A stretch of DNA of 10,529 bases from Nitrososphaerota archaeon (GCA_022564385.1 JADFLN010000047.1:1-10529); one strand, 5' to 3'; shown: positions 1 through 5,758, numbered from the stretch's first letter. Notes: generated by a model from the sequence alone, not told the origin. Made by a program: numbers and translations.

Positions 1-1
1 A

Positions 2-412
2 ATTAAGGAAATAATTGAAGGCAAACATGTTGTTGTAATTGATGATAGTCTAGTTAGAGGTACAAGCTCCAAGGCAATCATAAAGGCATTAAGACGATCA
101 GGTGCCAAAAAAATTAGTATGGTAATTACATATCCCCCAATAAAATTTCCATGTTATGCTGGAATTGACTTTCCATCACAAGAAGAGCTTGCAACATTTT
201 CTAATGGAAAGGAAATGACTCCAGAAGAAAATACTGAGATGGTAAGGCAGAACATTGGTGCAGACTTTTTGGGGTATAATGATGCTGAAAATCTTGCAGC
301 AGCAGTTGGCATACCAAAAGATTCTATGTGCTTTACATGCTCTTCAGGCAACTATGATTCTCTTGGAATTACACCTGAATTTAAAAGCAGAATGGAGATG
401 AAAGGCGAATAA
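2..412 (+). CDS. purF: Amidophosphoribosyltransferase (PurF), C-terminal part
   Basis: This is the last 136 residues of PurF, which makes 5-phosphoribosylamine from PRPP and glutamine, the first committed step of purine synthesis in the cytoplasm. The 5' end lies outside the window. The PRPP-binding loop of type I phosphoribosyltransferases is visible as VVVIDDSLVRGTSS near the start of the fragment, followed by the PurF signature YPPIKFPCYAGIDFPSQEEL. Further on, the residues CFTCSSGNYD resemble the cysteine-containing C-terminal segment found in many PurF proteins. The reading frame is open from the window edge and ends in TAA. The next gene begins two bases after the stop, so the two are probably co-transcribed. 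A purC gene follows shortly after, which agrees with a purine-synthesis neighbourhood. Identification is secure; the N-terminal glutaminase domain cannot be judged. Confidence 0.96.
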   Translation: MKEIIEGKHVVVIDDSLVRGTSSKAIIKALRRSGAKKISMVITYPPIKFPCYAGIDFPSQEELATFSNGKEMTPEENTEMVRQNIGADFLGYNDAENLAAAVGIPKDSMCFTCSSGNYDSLGITPEFKSRMEMKGE

Positions 413-414
413 CT

Positions 415-693
415 ATGCAAGCAATCTGGAATGATGTTGTGATTGCTGAAAGTGATGAAACCATTATAGTTGAATGTAATCATTACTTTCCGTTTGATTC
501 TATTAAAAAAGAATATTTTCAAAAAACTGAACAGACTACAATTTGTGGTTGGAAAGGAATGGCAAATTATTATTCAGTTATAATAAATGGAAAAACTAAC
601 AAAGATTGTGCTTGGTATTATGAAGAACCAAATGACGCTGCCATGAAGATTAAAGGAATGATTGCCTTTTGGAATGGCGTAATCGTAAAGTAA
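415..693 (+). CDS. DUF427 family protein
   Basis: A 92-residue protein of the DUF427 family (PF04248). The family pattern is clear: an N-terminal WNDVVIAESDETIIVE strand region (residues about 5-20), NHYFPFDSI (residues 22-30), then a central C-GWKGMANYYSV block (residues 44-54) and AWYYEEP (residues 66-72), ending in IAFWNGVIV. The fold known for the family is a small beta-rich domain; its biochemical role is not established, so no reaction is assigned. The ATG lies two bases after the purF stop, so translation is probably coupled to purF. A role linked to purine metabolism would be inference from position only. The length is typical for a single-domain member. Confidence 0.85.
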   Translation: MQAIWNDVVIAESDETIIVECNHYFPFDSIKKEYFQKTEQTTICGWKGMANYYSVIINGKTNKDCAWYYEEPNDAAMKIKGMIAFWNGVIVK

Positions 694-723
694 CCTGGGT
701 ATGACTGGCTCATGAAATTTTTC

Positions 724-730
724 CTATAAG
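724..730 (+). promoter_or_regulatory. Candidate TATA box for purC
   Basis: CTATAAG lies about 33 bases before the TTG start of purC, in a 67-base AT-rich spacer after the DUF427 gene. It would place transcription start a few bases before the TTG, giving a very short leader. A GTGAT stretch at 753-757 could pair with the 3' end of archaeal 16S rRNA. Seen by eye only. Confidence 0.4.
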
Positions 731-760
731 TTAAATCCAATTAAAATCAAGTGTGATTGT

Positions 761-1585
761 TTGAAGTTTCTTAATAGTGGCAAAGTAAAGGACATTTATG
801 AAATAGATGGTGATACCATTCTCTTCAAGTTTTCAGATAGGGTTTCTGCGTATGATGTCAAATTCAAGCAAGATATCCCACAAAAAGGTGAGGTCTTGTG
901 CAAGTTTGCAGAGTTTTGGTTTGAAAAATTATCAGTACCGAACCATTTTGTACGACGAGAATCTGATAATGAAATTGTTGTAAAAAAAATGAAGATGCTT
1001 CCTATAGAGTGTGTTGTTAGAGGTTATTTTTATGGAAGTCTAGTGAGTAGGTGGAAGAATGGTAAAGTTGTAGTTCCAGATGGAACTGATACTACTCTAG
1101 CTGCAAAACTCCCTCATCCAATATTTGATCCTAGCACAAAATCAGAACATGACATTTCTATTGACAAAGTAAAAGCACTAGAGATGAATTTGGTTACTGA
1201 TGAACAGTACAACTGGTTAGAAAAAAATTCGATTGAAATTTATAAAAAAATGGCAGAAATTGCTGATGGTGTTGGATTTATTTTAGCTGACTTGAAATTA
1301 GAGTTTGGAATTTTGAATGGGAAAATTACTTTGGGTGATTCAATTGGCCCTGATGAGTATCGTTTGTGGCTTAAAGATAATTATAAAATTGGGAAAATGC
1401 AAGAAGCATATGACAAGCAGCTTTTGCGCGATTGGTTAACTGTAAATGGATATCAAAAACAATTTGATGATGCACGTAATGTGGGACAAGAACCTATTGC
1501 TCCTGAAATCCCCAAAGAAATTATTTCAAAAATGACTGAGCGTTATATCATTGCATATGAAAAACTTGCAGGAAAAACTCTCTAA
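761..1585 (+). CDS. purC: SAICAR synthase (PurC)
   Basis: Phosphoribosylaminoimidazole-succinocarboxamide synthase, 274 residues. It joins CAIR and aspartate with ATP to make SAICAR in purine synthesis. The N-terminal ATP-binding lobe begins FLNSGKVKDIYEIDGD (residues 3-18), with FSDRVSAYD at residues 24-32. The first family signature, IECVVRGYFYGSL, lies near residues 82-94. The second region, ILADLKLEFG followed by LGDSIGPDEYRLW, lies near residues 174-205 and carries the metal and substrate-binding acidic residues. The C-terminal segment from about 215 to 274 resembles the longer form of the enzyme. The start is TTG: no in-frame ATG precedes it, the nearest upstream in-frame stop is at 713-715, and the family N-terminus matches from this codon. 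The next gene on this strand is 297 bases away, so purC probably ends its transcript. Confidence 0.96.
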   Translation: MKFLNSGKVKDIYEIDGDTILFKFSDRVSAYDVKFKQDIPQKGEVLCKFAEFWFEKLSVPNHFVRRESDNEIVVKKMKMLPIECVVRGYFYGSLVSRWKNGKVVVPDGTDTTLAAKLPHPIFDPSTKSEHDISIDKVKALEMNLVTDEQYNWLEKNSIEIYKKMAEIADGVGFILADLKLEFGILNGKITLGDSIGPDEYRLWLKDNYKIGKMQEAYDKQLLRDWLTVNGYQKQFDDARNVGQEPIAPEIPKEIISKMTERYIIAYEKLAGKTL

Positions 1586-1882
1586 TTATAATTGCAAACA
1601 TGATGTTGAGTAGAATCTTACATTGAACTCGAATTTCATTTTTGAGTAGTTGATAAAATGGTGTTTTGATAGGTCATTTGGATATATGCGTTCATGATTT
1701 ATCTTTTTTAAAATTCTGAACCACTACCAAAGTTATTCCACTGATTTTAAATTAATTATAATGGTACTAATATTATTGAATCAATTATGATATTTCTTGT
1801 ACCAATAGATTAATTCTGATAGCTGTATGAATTTTGTTGGAATGAAAAAAAATTGATGCGATTAGACAAAAAAATATGATAC
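1586..1882. other. Intergenic region, no gene seen
   Basis: This 297-base AT-rich spacer separates purC from the ArsR-like regulator. I see no convincing ORF, tRNA or long inverted repeat on either strand. Short TATA-like stretches occur (for example near 1750-1762), but none sits at the usual 25 bases before the ATG at 1883, so the regulator's promoter stays unplaced. The stretch AACTCGAATTT at 1627-1637 resembles the core of the intergenic palindrome described below but lacks its arms. Confidence 0.5.
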
Positions 1883-2422
1883 ATGGATCTTTTAGATCAG
1901 ATGGGAATGTATTCTTGTATGTCTACATTATTAGAAAAACAAATCAAAGTAAATCGTATCGTTACGACAAGCATTGAACACGCACGTGCAATTGAAGACC
2001 CCTCACGAGCTAAAGTTGTGGAAATTTTATACCATCAAGCACTTTCTGCGGGAGAGATCACAATTGCACTAAAAAAAGCAGGATTTAAAAAAGCATTGAC
2101 AACTGTTCGTCATCACCTAGAAATTCTAAAAGTGTCTGGGTTAATTGAGATTGTAAGAATTGAAGAATCTAGGGGTGCAATTACAAAATATTATAGTACT
2201 TCAACAAAATTATTGAGTTTTCAGACTCCTACAGATTTTGATTCAAAATTTTCAAAGATTATTGATAACACATCAAGTAAAATTGCAAAGATTCTCAAAG
2301 ATCTGACCCCAAAAACTACCAAATCAAAGGGTAAAAAATCTAAAGACTATTCTCAGTATTTAGTAATGGAGATAATGAATCGAGCTATGACTAATGTACT
2401 TGAAAATTCTGTAAAGAAATAA
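1883..2422 (+). CDS. ArsR-like winged-helix transcriptional regulator
   Basis: A 179-residue protein with a winged helix-turn-helix domain at about residues 30-110. The pattern ARAIEDPSRAKVVEILYHQ (residues 33-51) is the typical first helix of ArsR-type regulators. SAGEITIALKK, TTVRHHLEILKVSGLIEIV and the wing ending in TKYYSTS follow the usual order of recognition helix and beta hairpin. The cysteines expected of a metal-sensing ArsR are not evident (one Cys, at residue 12, outside the domain), so metal sensing is not supported. The C-terminal third is lysine-rich (KTTKSKGKKSKDY) and ends in a helical tail that may aid dimerisation. The PPOX-like gene starts 12 bases downstream, so the pair is probably one operon and the regulator may control it. 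The ligand is unknown. Confidence 0.8.
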   Translation: MDLLDQMGMYSCMSTLLEKQIKVNRIVTTSIEHARAIEDPSRAKVVEILYHQALSAGEITIALKKAGFKKALTTVRHHLEILKVSGLIEIVRIEESRGAITKYYSTSTKLLSFQTPTDFDSKFSKIIDNTSSKIAKILKDLTPKTTKSKGKKSKDYSQYLVMEIMNRAMTNVLENSVKK

Positions 2423-2434
2423 CGATGAAAAGTA

Positions 2435-2839
2435 TTGGAAGAAAAAATTATTAAACTTTTTTCTGAAAAAAATCTTGTTTTTATTGCAACAATTATGAAA
2501 GATGGTTCTCCACAAGTATCTCCTGTTTGGGCAAACTATGAAGATGGATATGTTTTGATAAATACTGCTGAAGGGCGAATCAAACATAAAAATATTTTAC
2601 GTGATCCTCGTGTTGCAGTATCTGTAGTATCAAAAGATAATCCACTTGATATGACTACAATCCGTGGAGTTGTTGAAGAATTAATTCCAGATTATGAATA
2701 CAAACATGCAGACAAACTTACACAACAATATTTGGGTCGTGAACATTATCCGTTTAAACGTGATGATGAAAAAAGAGTTATTCTAAAAATTAAACCAAAC
2801 AAAGTTTTTTTGTTGCCTGAATTGAAAATGAATACATAG
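2435..2839 (+). CDS. PPOX-class flavin or F420-binding split-barrel oxidoreductase
   Basis: A 134-residue single-domain protein of the pyridoxamine 5'-phosphate oxidase-like split-barrel superfamily, closest by eye to the Rv1155-like PPOX-class F420-dependent group. The N-terminal strands read NLVFIATIMKDGSPQVSPVWANYEDGYVLINT (residues 13-44, matched in pieces), followed by the cofactor-phosphate-binding helix RIKHKNILRDPRVAVSV (residues 48-64) and a GVVEE strand. Proteins of this group bind FMN or F420 as dimers; which cofactor applies here cannot be read from sequence. Nitrososphaerota are known to make F420, which makes it plausible. TTG is chosen as start because the ATG at 2425 is out of frame and runs quickly into a stop, and the family N-terminus fits. 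The ArsR-like gene ends 12 bases upstream. Confidence 0.82.
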   Translation: MEEKIIKLFSEKNLVFIATIMKDGSPQVSPVWANYEDGYVLINTAEGRIKHKNILRDPRVAVSVVSKDNPLDMTTIRGVVEELIPDYEYKHADKLTQQYLGREHYPFKRDDEKRVILKIKPNKVFLLPELKMNT

Positions 2840-2851
2840 TAATTTAAAATG

Positions 2852-2873
2852 TTTCTAAATTCGAGTTTAGAAA
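2852..2873. repeat. Intergenic palindrome, copy 1 (one mismatch)
   Basis: Left arm TTTCTAAATTC and right arm GAGTTTAGAAA form a 22-base palindrome with one mismatched base relative to the exact copies at 5468-5489 and 6111-6132. It lies between the converging ends of the PPOX gene (+) and the H1-like gene (-). Transcribed from either strand it could fold as an approximately 9-bp hairpin with loop UCGA. Confidence 0.8.
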
Positions 2874-2888
2874 TATATTAAATAAAGA

Positions 2889-2908
2889 ATAAAAAAAAAT
2901 AGAAAAAA
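2889..2908 (-). terminator. T-rich terminator of the H1-like gene
   Basis: On the minus strand, immediately downstream of the H1-like stop codon, runs of T (a six-T and a nine-T stretch separated by CTA) appear. Archaeal RNA polymerase ends transcription at such T tracts without needing a hairpin. The palindrome at 2852-2873 follows about 15 bases later. Confidence 0.5.
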
Positions 2909-2921
2909 GTTTGTAGGACAG

Positions 2922-3212
2922 TTAACGTCGACGTGTAGCTGCTTTTCTTTTTGGAGCTGCTCTACGTTTAGCTGCTTTTCTTTTTGGTGCTGCTTTACGT
3001 GTTGCTGCCTTTCTTTTTGGTGCTGCTTTACGTGTTGCTGCTTTTCTTTTTGGTGCTGCTTTACGTGTAGCTGCTCCTTTACTAGCTACTGCTTTTCTTC
3101 TACGAGAAGCTTGTGCCTTTGTAGCTGCTGCGGCATTTGCTGCTGCATTTCTCTTTCGAGTTCGTGCTGCTTTTTGTGCTGCTGCTGCTCTTTTGGCTTT
3201 ACTTATTGCCAT
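2922..3212 (-). CDS. Histone H1-like Lys/Arg/Ala-rich DNA-binding protein
   Basis: A 96-residue, extremely basic, low-complexity protein made almost wholly of Ala, Lys, Arg, Pro and Thr, with no Asp or Glu in this reading. The N-terminal part (MAISKAKRAAAAQ, residues 1-13, to about 45) is Ala/Lys/Arg-rich. The C-terminal half repeats an 11-residue unit of the type ATRKAAPKRKA about four times. Such tails occur in eukaryotic H1 and bacterial Hc1/AlgP-like proteins and bind nucleic acid non-specifically. A nucleoid role is inferred, not shown. The ATG at 3212 is preferred over an in-frame TTG at 3224 because the TATA box (3237-3244) lies about 28 bases ahead, as expected of a leaderless message. 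The gene stands alone, convergent with the PPOX gene. A wholly low-complexity ORF could mislead, but the promoter and T-tract terminator support a real gene. Confidence 0.78.
   Translation of the reverse strand: MAISKAKRAAAAQKAARTRKRNAAANAAAATKAQASRRRKAVASKGAATRKAAPKRKAATRKAAPKRKAATRKAAPKRKAAKRRAAPKRKAATRRR
2932..3063. repeat. 33-base tandem repeat, four units, inside the H1-like gene
   Basis: Four head-to-tail 33-base units begin at 2932, 2965, 2998 and 3031; a partial fifth begins at 3064. Each encodes 11 residues of the H1-like tail. The two units at 2998 and 3031 are nearly identical, while the outer ones carry several changes, consistent with growth by unequal crossing over or slippage in the middle. 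Confidence 0.85.
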
Positions 3213-3236
3213 ACTTTTTTCCAAAAGTTGTGCGTG

Positions 3237-3244
3237 TTATATTG
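3237..3244 (-). promoter_or_regulatory. TATA box for the H1-like gene
   Basis: The minus strand reads CAATATAA here, centred about 28 bases before the ATG at 3212. This predicts a leaderless or nearly leaderless transcript. Confidence 0.5.
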
Positions 3245-3312
3245 TAGAAGTCACACATTACTACGTTGACTATAGAAAAATTTGACACTTTTTTTTGATT
3301 TTATTATATCGA

Positions 3313-3804
3313 TCAACAATTTGTTATACAAACAACAGCTGTATCTGTAGTTGATTGTTCTTTTTGTGGTCTTATAATTATCTTGTATTGTTTTTCTTCA
3401 TCAAATGGAATATCAAATTGTGTTGTAATCTCAATTGGTTTGTTTGGTTCCAACCATTCTATAAACAAGTCTTTAGAAGAGAATTCCCCTTCACCATAAA
3501 TTGCAATATGTTTTTGTTCTTTTTCATCAACAATGTAGAATTGTCCTCCTGTAAGCATAGTTTTTTCGTCACTGATGTTTTTTGCAGTGATTCCAATCAT
3601 TACAAACGTGTTTTCCGGTCTAATTTCTTCACTTCCATTATGTGTTCCTTCAAATGTAATGACATATTCTACTGGCCCAACAACAACTGTCTCTCCTGCA
3701 ACTGATGAAATGTAGTTTGTTTGATATTGTGTGTACATGAACATTCCAGCAGCCATAGTAACAATTATTGTTCCAATTACAATTATTGCTCCAATTTTTA
3801 CCAT
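3313..3804 (-). CDS. Membrane-anchored DUF4352-like protein
   Basis: A 163-residue protein with one N-terminal hydrophobic segment (about residues 4-25, IGAIIVIGTIIVTMAAGMFM) and a soluble extracytoplasmic part. The soluble part has the pattern of the telokin-like/immunoglobulin-like DUF4352 domain: VVVGPVEYVITFEG (about 41-54), NTFVMIGITAKNISDEKTML (about 65-84), a middle GGQFYIVDEKEQ strand and IEWLEPNKPIEITTQFDIP near 114-132. Such domains are thought to bind ligands or partners outside the membrane; the function here is unknown. Two cysteines close the chain (VCITNC) and could form a disulfide. The ATG has a TATA box 24 bases ahead, fitting leaderless expression as a single gene. Assignment to the fold is moderately sure. 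Confidence 0.72.
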   Translation of the reverse strand: MVKIGAIIVIGTIIVTMAAGMFMYTQYQTNYISSVAGETVVVGPVEYVITFEGTHNGSEEIRPENTFVMIGITAKNISDEKTMLTGGQFYIVDEKEQKHIAIYGEGEFSSKDLFIEWLEPNKPIEITTQFDIPFDEEKQYKIIIRPQKEQSTTDTAVVCITNC

Positions 3805-4091
3805 GAAAACTATGAATTATTTTGGTATATAGTTGAAACGCAATTTTATGGTATAGTTTAGATTTTGTAGAAAAATCACACATGTGATATGTCACGTATT
3901 CGTTACTGTTACTGTGTGTGTATTTTTTAGGAAATATATGGTCGATCTATTGTTTGATCGGTTTGAAAAAACACTTTGTTAAATTATGCTGTTTTTATTG
4001 GCTTATTGATCAAGCCTTGGGATTGTTTTAGTCATTATGCCCCATCTTGATGTTTTTGATCTTTTTTTGATTAAATTAATATCATATTTTC
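3805..4091. other. Promoter-side intergenic region with two short inverted repeats
   Basis: Besides the TATA box near 3828, this 287-base region holds TCACA-CA-TGTGA at 3876-3887, a small dyad about 72 bases before the DUF4352-like ATG. It also holds CGATC (3943-3947) facing GATCG (3956-3960) over eight bases. Either could be an operator, but both are short enough to occur by chance. The stretch 4070-4090 is AT-rich and may be the old promoter of the decayed gene that starts at 4092. No further gene is seen. Confidence 0.4.
3824..3832 (-). promoter_or_regulatory. TATA box for the DUF4352-like gene
   Basis: The minus strand reads CTATATACC, centred about 24 bases before the ATG at 3804. No leader with a ribosome-binding site fits, so the message is probably leaderless. 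Confidence 0.5.
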
Positions 4092-4440
4092 ATGTTATAT
4101 GCTGATAAATGGTCTGCATTTGCAATAACCGGTCACAATGCATTTGATAGTGAAGATCCAGATGCAGTACATGATGTAAGAGATTCAAAATAAAATCCTG
4201 TGGATGGCATTTACATTTAGTTAATGTAGATGCTAATTTCTGTATCACATCTGTTTCTGACTTCACTCAAGATGGCATTAGCGTTGACAAAAATGGCTAA
4301 TGAAAGTTAGTGTGCCATCATCTGAGATTGATGGAACAATTTCTGGTCAAGTATCTGGTTTTCATGTAGTTCCCAGTGTATCTGACTGTACTGGAAAACA
4401 TCCATTAAAACTTCAAGTACAATTCACATGGAAGAATTTT
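4092..4440 (+). pseudogene. Frameshifted remnant of a probable exported protein
   Basis: Three fragments in different frames read as one protein. Fragment 1 (4092-4190) begins MLYADKWSAFAITGHNAFD and ends VHDVRDSK before a TAA; the same frame continues as NPVDG. Fragment 2 (about 4205-4297, another frame) reads WHLHLVNVDANFC, then ITSVSDFTQDGISVDKNG, and stops at TAA. Fragment 3 (from 4300, the third frame) reads MKVSVPSSEIDGTISG, then VSGFHVVPSVSDCTGKHPLKLQVQF. Codon use and composition stay protein-like across the breaks. So there is at least one nonsense change and two frameshifts. The first shift fits loss of four bases from a GGAT-type repeat at 4202-4207. Cysteines at two places and many short beta-like strands suggest a secreted domain, but no signal peptide remains upstream. 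The family is not recognised. Long T runs at 4437-4467 may be its old terminator. Confidence 0.7.
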
Positions 4441-4740
4441 TCTCTTTTTTATTTTTTAATAATTTTTGCGGGGTTTAGCTTTTACGCATAACAACAAAAG
4501 ATCATACTAGTCTAGCTGGGCTAGCATGGTGGTTTGGATGTTGCCTTTCATATCTAGGCACAAGCGTTAACCCCCCCCTCAAATTACCTAATTCTGAAAA
4601 AATGGCATTGTGTCTAAATGGTCTAAATTACAAGGGGGGTTTAACATCTAGGTATAATTTCAGAAAACTAATGATTTTAGAAAACTTGAAACATTGTAAA
4701 AATGGGGATAAAACCCCGTCACTAATTATGGATTTTGATG
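4441..4740. other. Long spacer with unusual G and C runs
   Basis: No gene can be supported here. The stretch stands out in this AT-rich window by carrying C8 (4571-4578), G6 (4634-4639), a GGGG-ATAAAA-CCCC hairpin (4704-4717), a near-tandem GTCTAAATG/GTCTAAATT pair (4612-4629), and five CTAG tetranucleotides between 4507 and 4651. A + frame is open without stops from 4479 to 4760 but lacks an early start codon. Confidence 0.5.
4566..4645. repeat. Inverted repeat, C-run against G-run
   Basis: GTTAACCCCCC (within 4566-4578) faces GGGGGGTTTAAC (4634-4645), giving a stem of about 11-12 pairs with one A/C mismatch and a loop of roughly 55 bases. A direct copy of ATCTAGG lies just outside each arm (4552-4558 and 4646-4652). 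It could be an RNA structure or the scar of a small element. Confidence 0.55.
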
Positions 4741-4893
4741 TTATTCTCTTTCAAATCTGATGGTGATTTTACTTTTTTTGGCAGAATTTACCACTTTGAT
4801 AGCTCTATTCATCACTCCCATTCCGAATCTTGACAATTCTGTTGATGAAATGGTAAATTCTCTTAGTTTTGATTTTGTAGTTTTTGTTTTCAT
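4741..4893 (-). CDS. Small basic protein, 50 residues, unknown function
   Basis: A 50-residue ORF beginning MKTKTTKSKLREF and ending KKSKITIRFERE. It has a Lys/Thr-rich start, a central segment ELSRFGMGVMNRAIKVVNSA (residues 19-38) that reads as an amphipathic helix, and a basic beta-like end. It was too short for routine ORF cut-offs, but several signs favour a real gene. A minus-strand TATA box (4916-4921) lies about 25 bases before the ATG, codon use is normal for the window, and composition is protein-like. The DUF2299-like gene ends 60 bases upstream on the same strand. The motif MNRAIKVV recalls MNRAMTNVL at the end of the ArsR-like protein, a weak likeness that may be chance. Family not recognised. 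Confidence 0.62.
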   Translation of the reverse strand: MKTKTTKSKLREFTISSTELSRFGMGVMNRAIKVVNSAKKSKITIRFERE

Positions 4894-4914
4894 AATTTTG
4901 GATGATGAGTTTTG

Positions 4915-4922
4915 GATATAAG
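4915..4922 (-). promoter_or_regulatory. TATA box for the 50-residue gene
   Basis: The minus strand reads CTTATATC here, about 25 bases before the ATG at 4893, which predicts a leaderless message. It lies in the 59-base gap after the DUF2299-like gene, so this gene has its own promoter. Confidence 0.5.
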
Positions 4923-4952
4923 GCCCACTTAGAACTGATAAATCATCTATTT

Positions 4953-5402
4953 TTAGAATGTCTTCATCAAAAACCTTGCAGTTTTTTCATGCATTTCAGA
5001 TACTTTATCCATTGCATCAAAAACAGTTTGTTGATTAATGTTTTCTTTGTCATCTAGTACACAATAAATCCCAATCTTTTGTTTTCCATCTTCGGTAATC
5101 ATTTTGTTAATGGCATGAATCGAATTACAGAAATCAACTATTTTTTTTTCAAATATTCCTTTTTCTTTCTCATTAAATCCCAAATATCTTGCAATCTGAT
5201 TGTTTTTCATAATTACTTTGGCTCCTATCACCAAAATCCCTAGTTGTGTTTTTGGCTCAAATATCTCTGTAGGGATTCCATATTTACCAGCATGCTTTAC
5301 TAAAATTTGAAAAGTGTTCTCTGTATTTTTTATTTCTTCAAAAGAATGACCTTCATGTGTTAACCATCTTTCAACACCCTCTCTCATTTTGGACGTATTC
5401 AT
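4953..5402 (-). CDS. DUF2299-like conserved archaeal protein
   Basis: A 149-residue soluble protein resembling the archaeal DUF2299 family (PF10061). It begins REGVERWLTHEGHSFEEIKNTENTF (residues about 7-31, in parts), followed by FQILVKHAGKYGIPTEIFEP, a hydrophobic strand LGILVIGAKVIM, and a C-terminal helical part with a second strand IGIYCVLDD. The family has an alpha-beta fold somewhat like type III secretion chaperones, but no function is established. I infer the family from pattern, not from search. The ATG has a TATA box 26 bases ahead and is probably leaderless. The exact palindrome at 5465-5492 lies about 63 bases upstream. No signal peptide or membrane segment is seen. Confidence 0.65.
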   Translation of the reverse strand: MNTSKMREGVERWLTHEGHSFEEIKNTENTFQILVKHAGKYGIPTEIFEPKTQLGILVIGAKVIMKNNQIARYLGFNEKEKGIFEKKIVDFCNSIHAINKMITEDGKQKIGIYCVLDDKENINQQTVFDAMDKVSEMHEKTARFLMKTF

Positions 5403-5423
5403 AATAGAAGATTTGAAACAAGT

Positions 5424-5430
5424 ACTATAT
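5424..5430 (-). promoter_or_regulatory. TATA box for the DUF2299-like gene
   Basis: The minus strand reads ATATAGT, centred 25-26 bases before the ATG at 5402. Immediately upstream lies a short palindrome, TCTAAA-TTTAGA (5434-5445), which shares its arms with the longer intergenic palindrome. Confidence 0.5.
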
Positions 5431-5464
5431 GATTCTAAATTTAGATGACTACTCTATATTTACT

Positions 5465-5492
5465 ATATTTCTAAATTCGAATTTAGAAATAT
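5465..5492. repeat. Intergenic palindrome, copy 2 (exact, 28 bases)
   Basis: The arms TTTCTAAATTC and GAATTTAGAAA are perfectly complementary, and the flanking ATA/TAT extends the dyad to 28 bases. It lies 38 bases after the stop of the two-helix membrane protein gene and about 63 bases before the DUF2299-like start, both on the minus strand. Confidence 0.9.
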
Positions 5493-5530
5493 GGAAAATC
5501 TACACCTGAGCAGCATTCAAAAAATATTTA

Positions 5531-5758
5531 CTAAATATTTATATTAAATTCAGGATCTATTCCTGGAAGCGTTGGGCTAATAAAAATATTAAAAATTATC
5601 CCAATTATCATAAACACTAAACCTAGATACAAACAATTTTTTGCTTTACGTATGTCATCATGACGTAAAATAAAGAATGCAATAATTCCTCCAATGACTC
5701 CAAAGAATATTGGTAACAAAAACCATGCGTTACTTCTTGGTTTTTCTGGATATGACAT
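5531..5758 (-). CDS. Small membrane protein with two transmembrane helices
   Basis: A 75-residue protein. It has a short polar N-terminus (MSYPEKPRSNA), a first hydrophobic helix at about residues 12-31 (WFLLPIFFGVIGGIIAFFIL), a polar loop RHDDIRKAKN at 32-41, and a second helix at about 42-61 (CLYLGLVFMIIGIIFNIFI). The basic loop between the helices would lie in the cytoplasm, with both termini outside, under the positive-inside rule. The polar end carries Asp/Glu and Asn. The family is not recognised with certainty; small proteins of this shape with an EKPRSNAWFLLPI-type start are, as I recall, common in Nitrososphaerota. Its ATG lies 12 bases after the zinc-ribbon gene, so the two probably share a transcript. 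Confidence 0.75.
   Translation of the reverse strand: MSYPEKPRSNAWFLLPIFFGVIGGIIAFFILRHDDIRKAKNCLYLGLVFMIIGIIFNIFISPTLPGIDPEFNINI

Noticed and set aside
1622..1640. Possible fifth copy of the intergenic palindrome (AACTCGAATTT)
   Set aside because: Only the core matches; the TTTCTAA and TTAGAAA arms are absent, and such a core is expected by chance in AT-rich DNA.
1760..1803. GGTAC ... GTACC pair before the ArsR-like gene
   Set aside because: Five-base arms about 35 bases apart; no support for an operator.
2922..3063. Tandem repeat read as a CRISPR array
   Set aside because: Units are directly abutting, 33 bases, in frame and coding; there are no unique spacers.
3355..3705. 116-codon + strand frame opposite the DUF4352-like gene
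   Set aside because: Phe/Asn/Cys-rich antisense shadow of a gene with a better start, promoter and domain pattern.
3943..3960. CGATC/GATCG inverted repeat over eight bases
   Set aside because: Five-base arms are too short; GATC-containing words recur around here without a consistent layout.
4501..4560. tRNA-like look of the CTAG-rich stretch
   Set aside because: No acceptor stem, T-loop or anticodon arm can be built from it.
4479..4760. A + strand frame open for 93 codons (reads ...HTSLAGLAWWFGC...)
   Set aside because: No ATG, GTG or TTG in its first third; the first ATG (4602) leaves only about 52 residues. It runs through the C8 and G6 tracts, overlaps the minus-strand 50-aa gene, and shows no motif. 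Could be a remnant, but not supportable as a gene.
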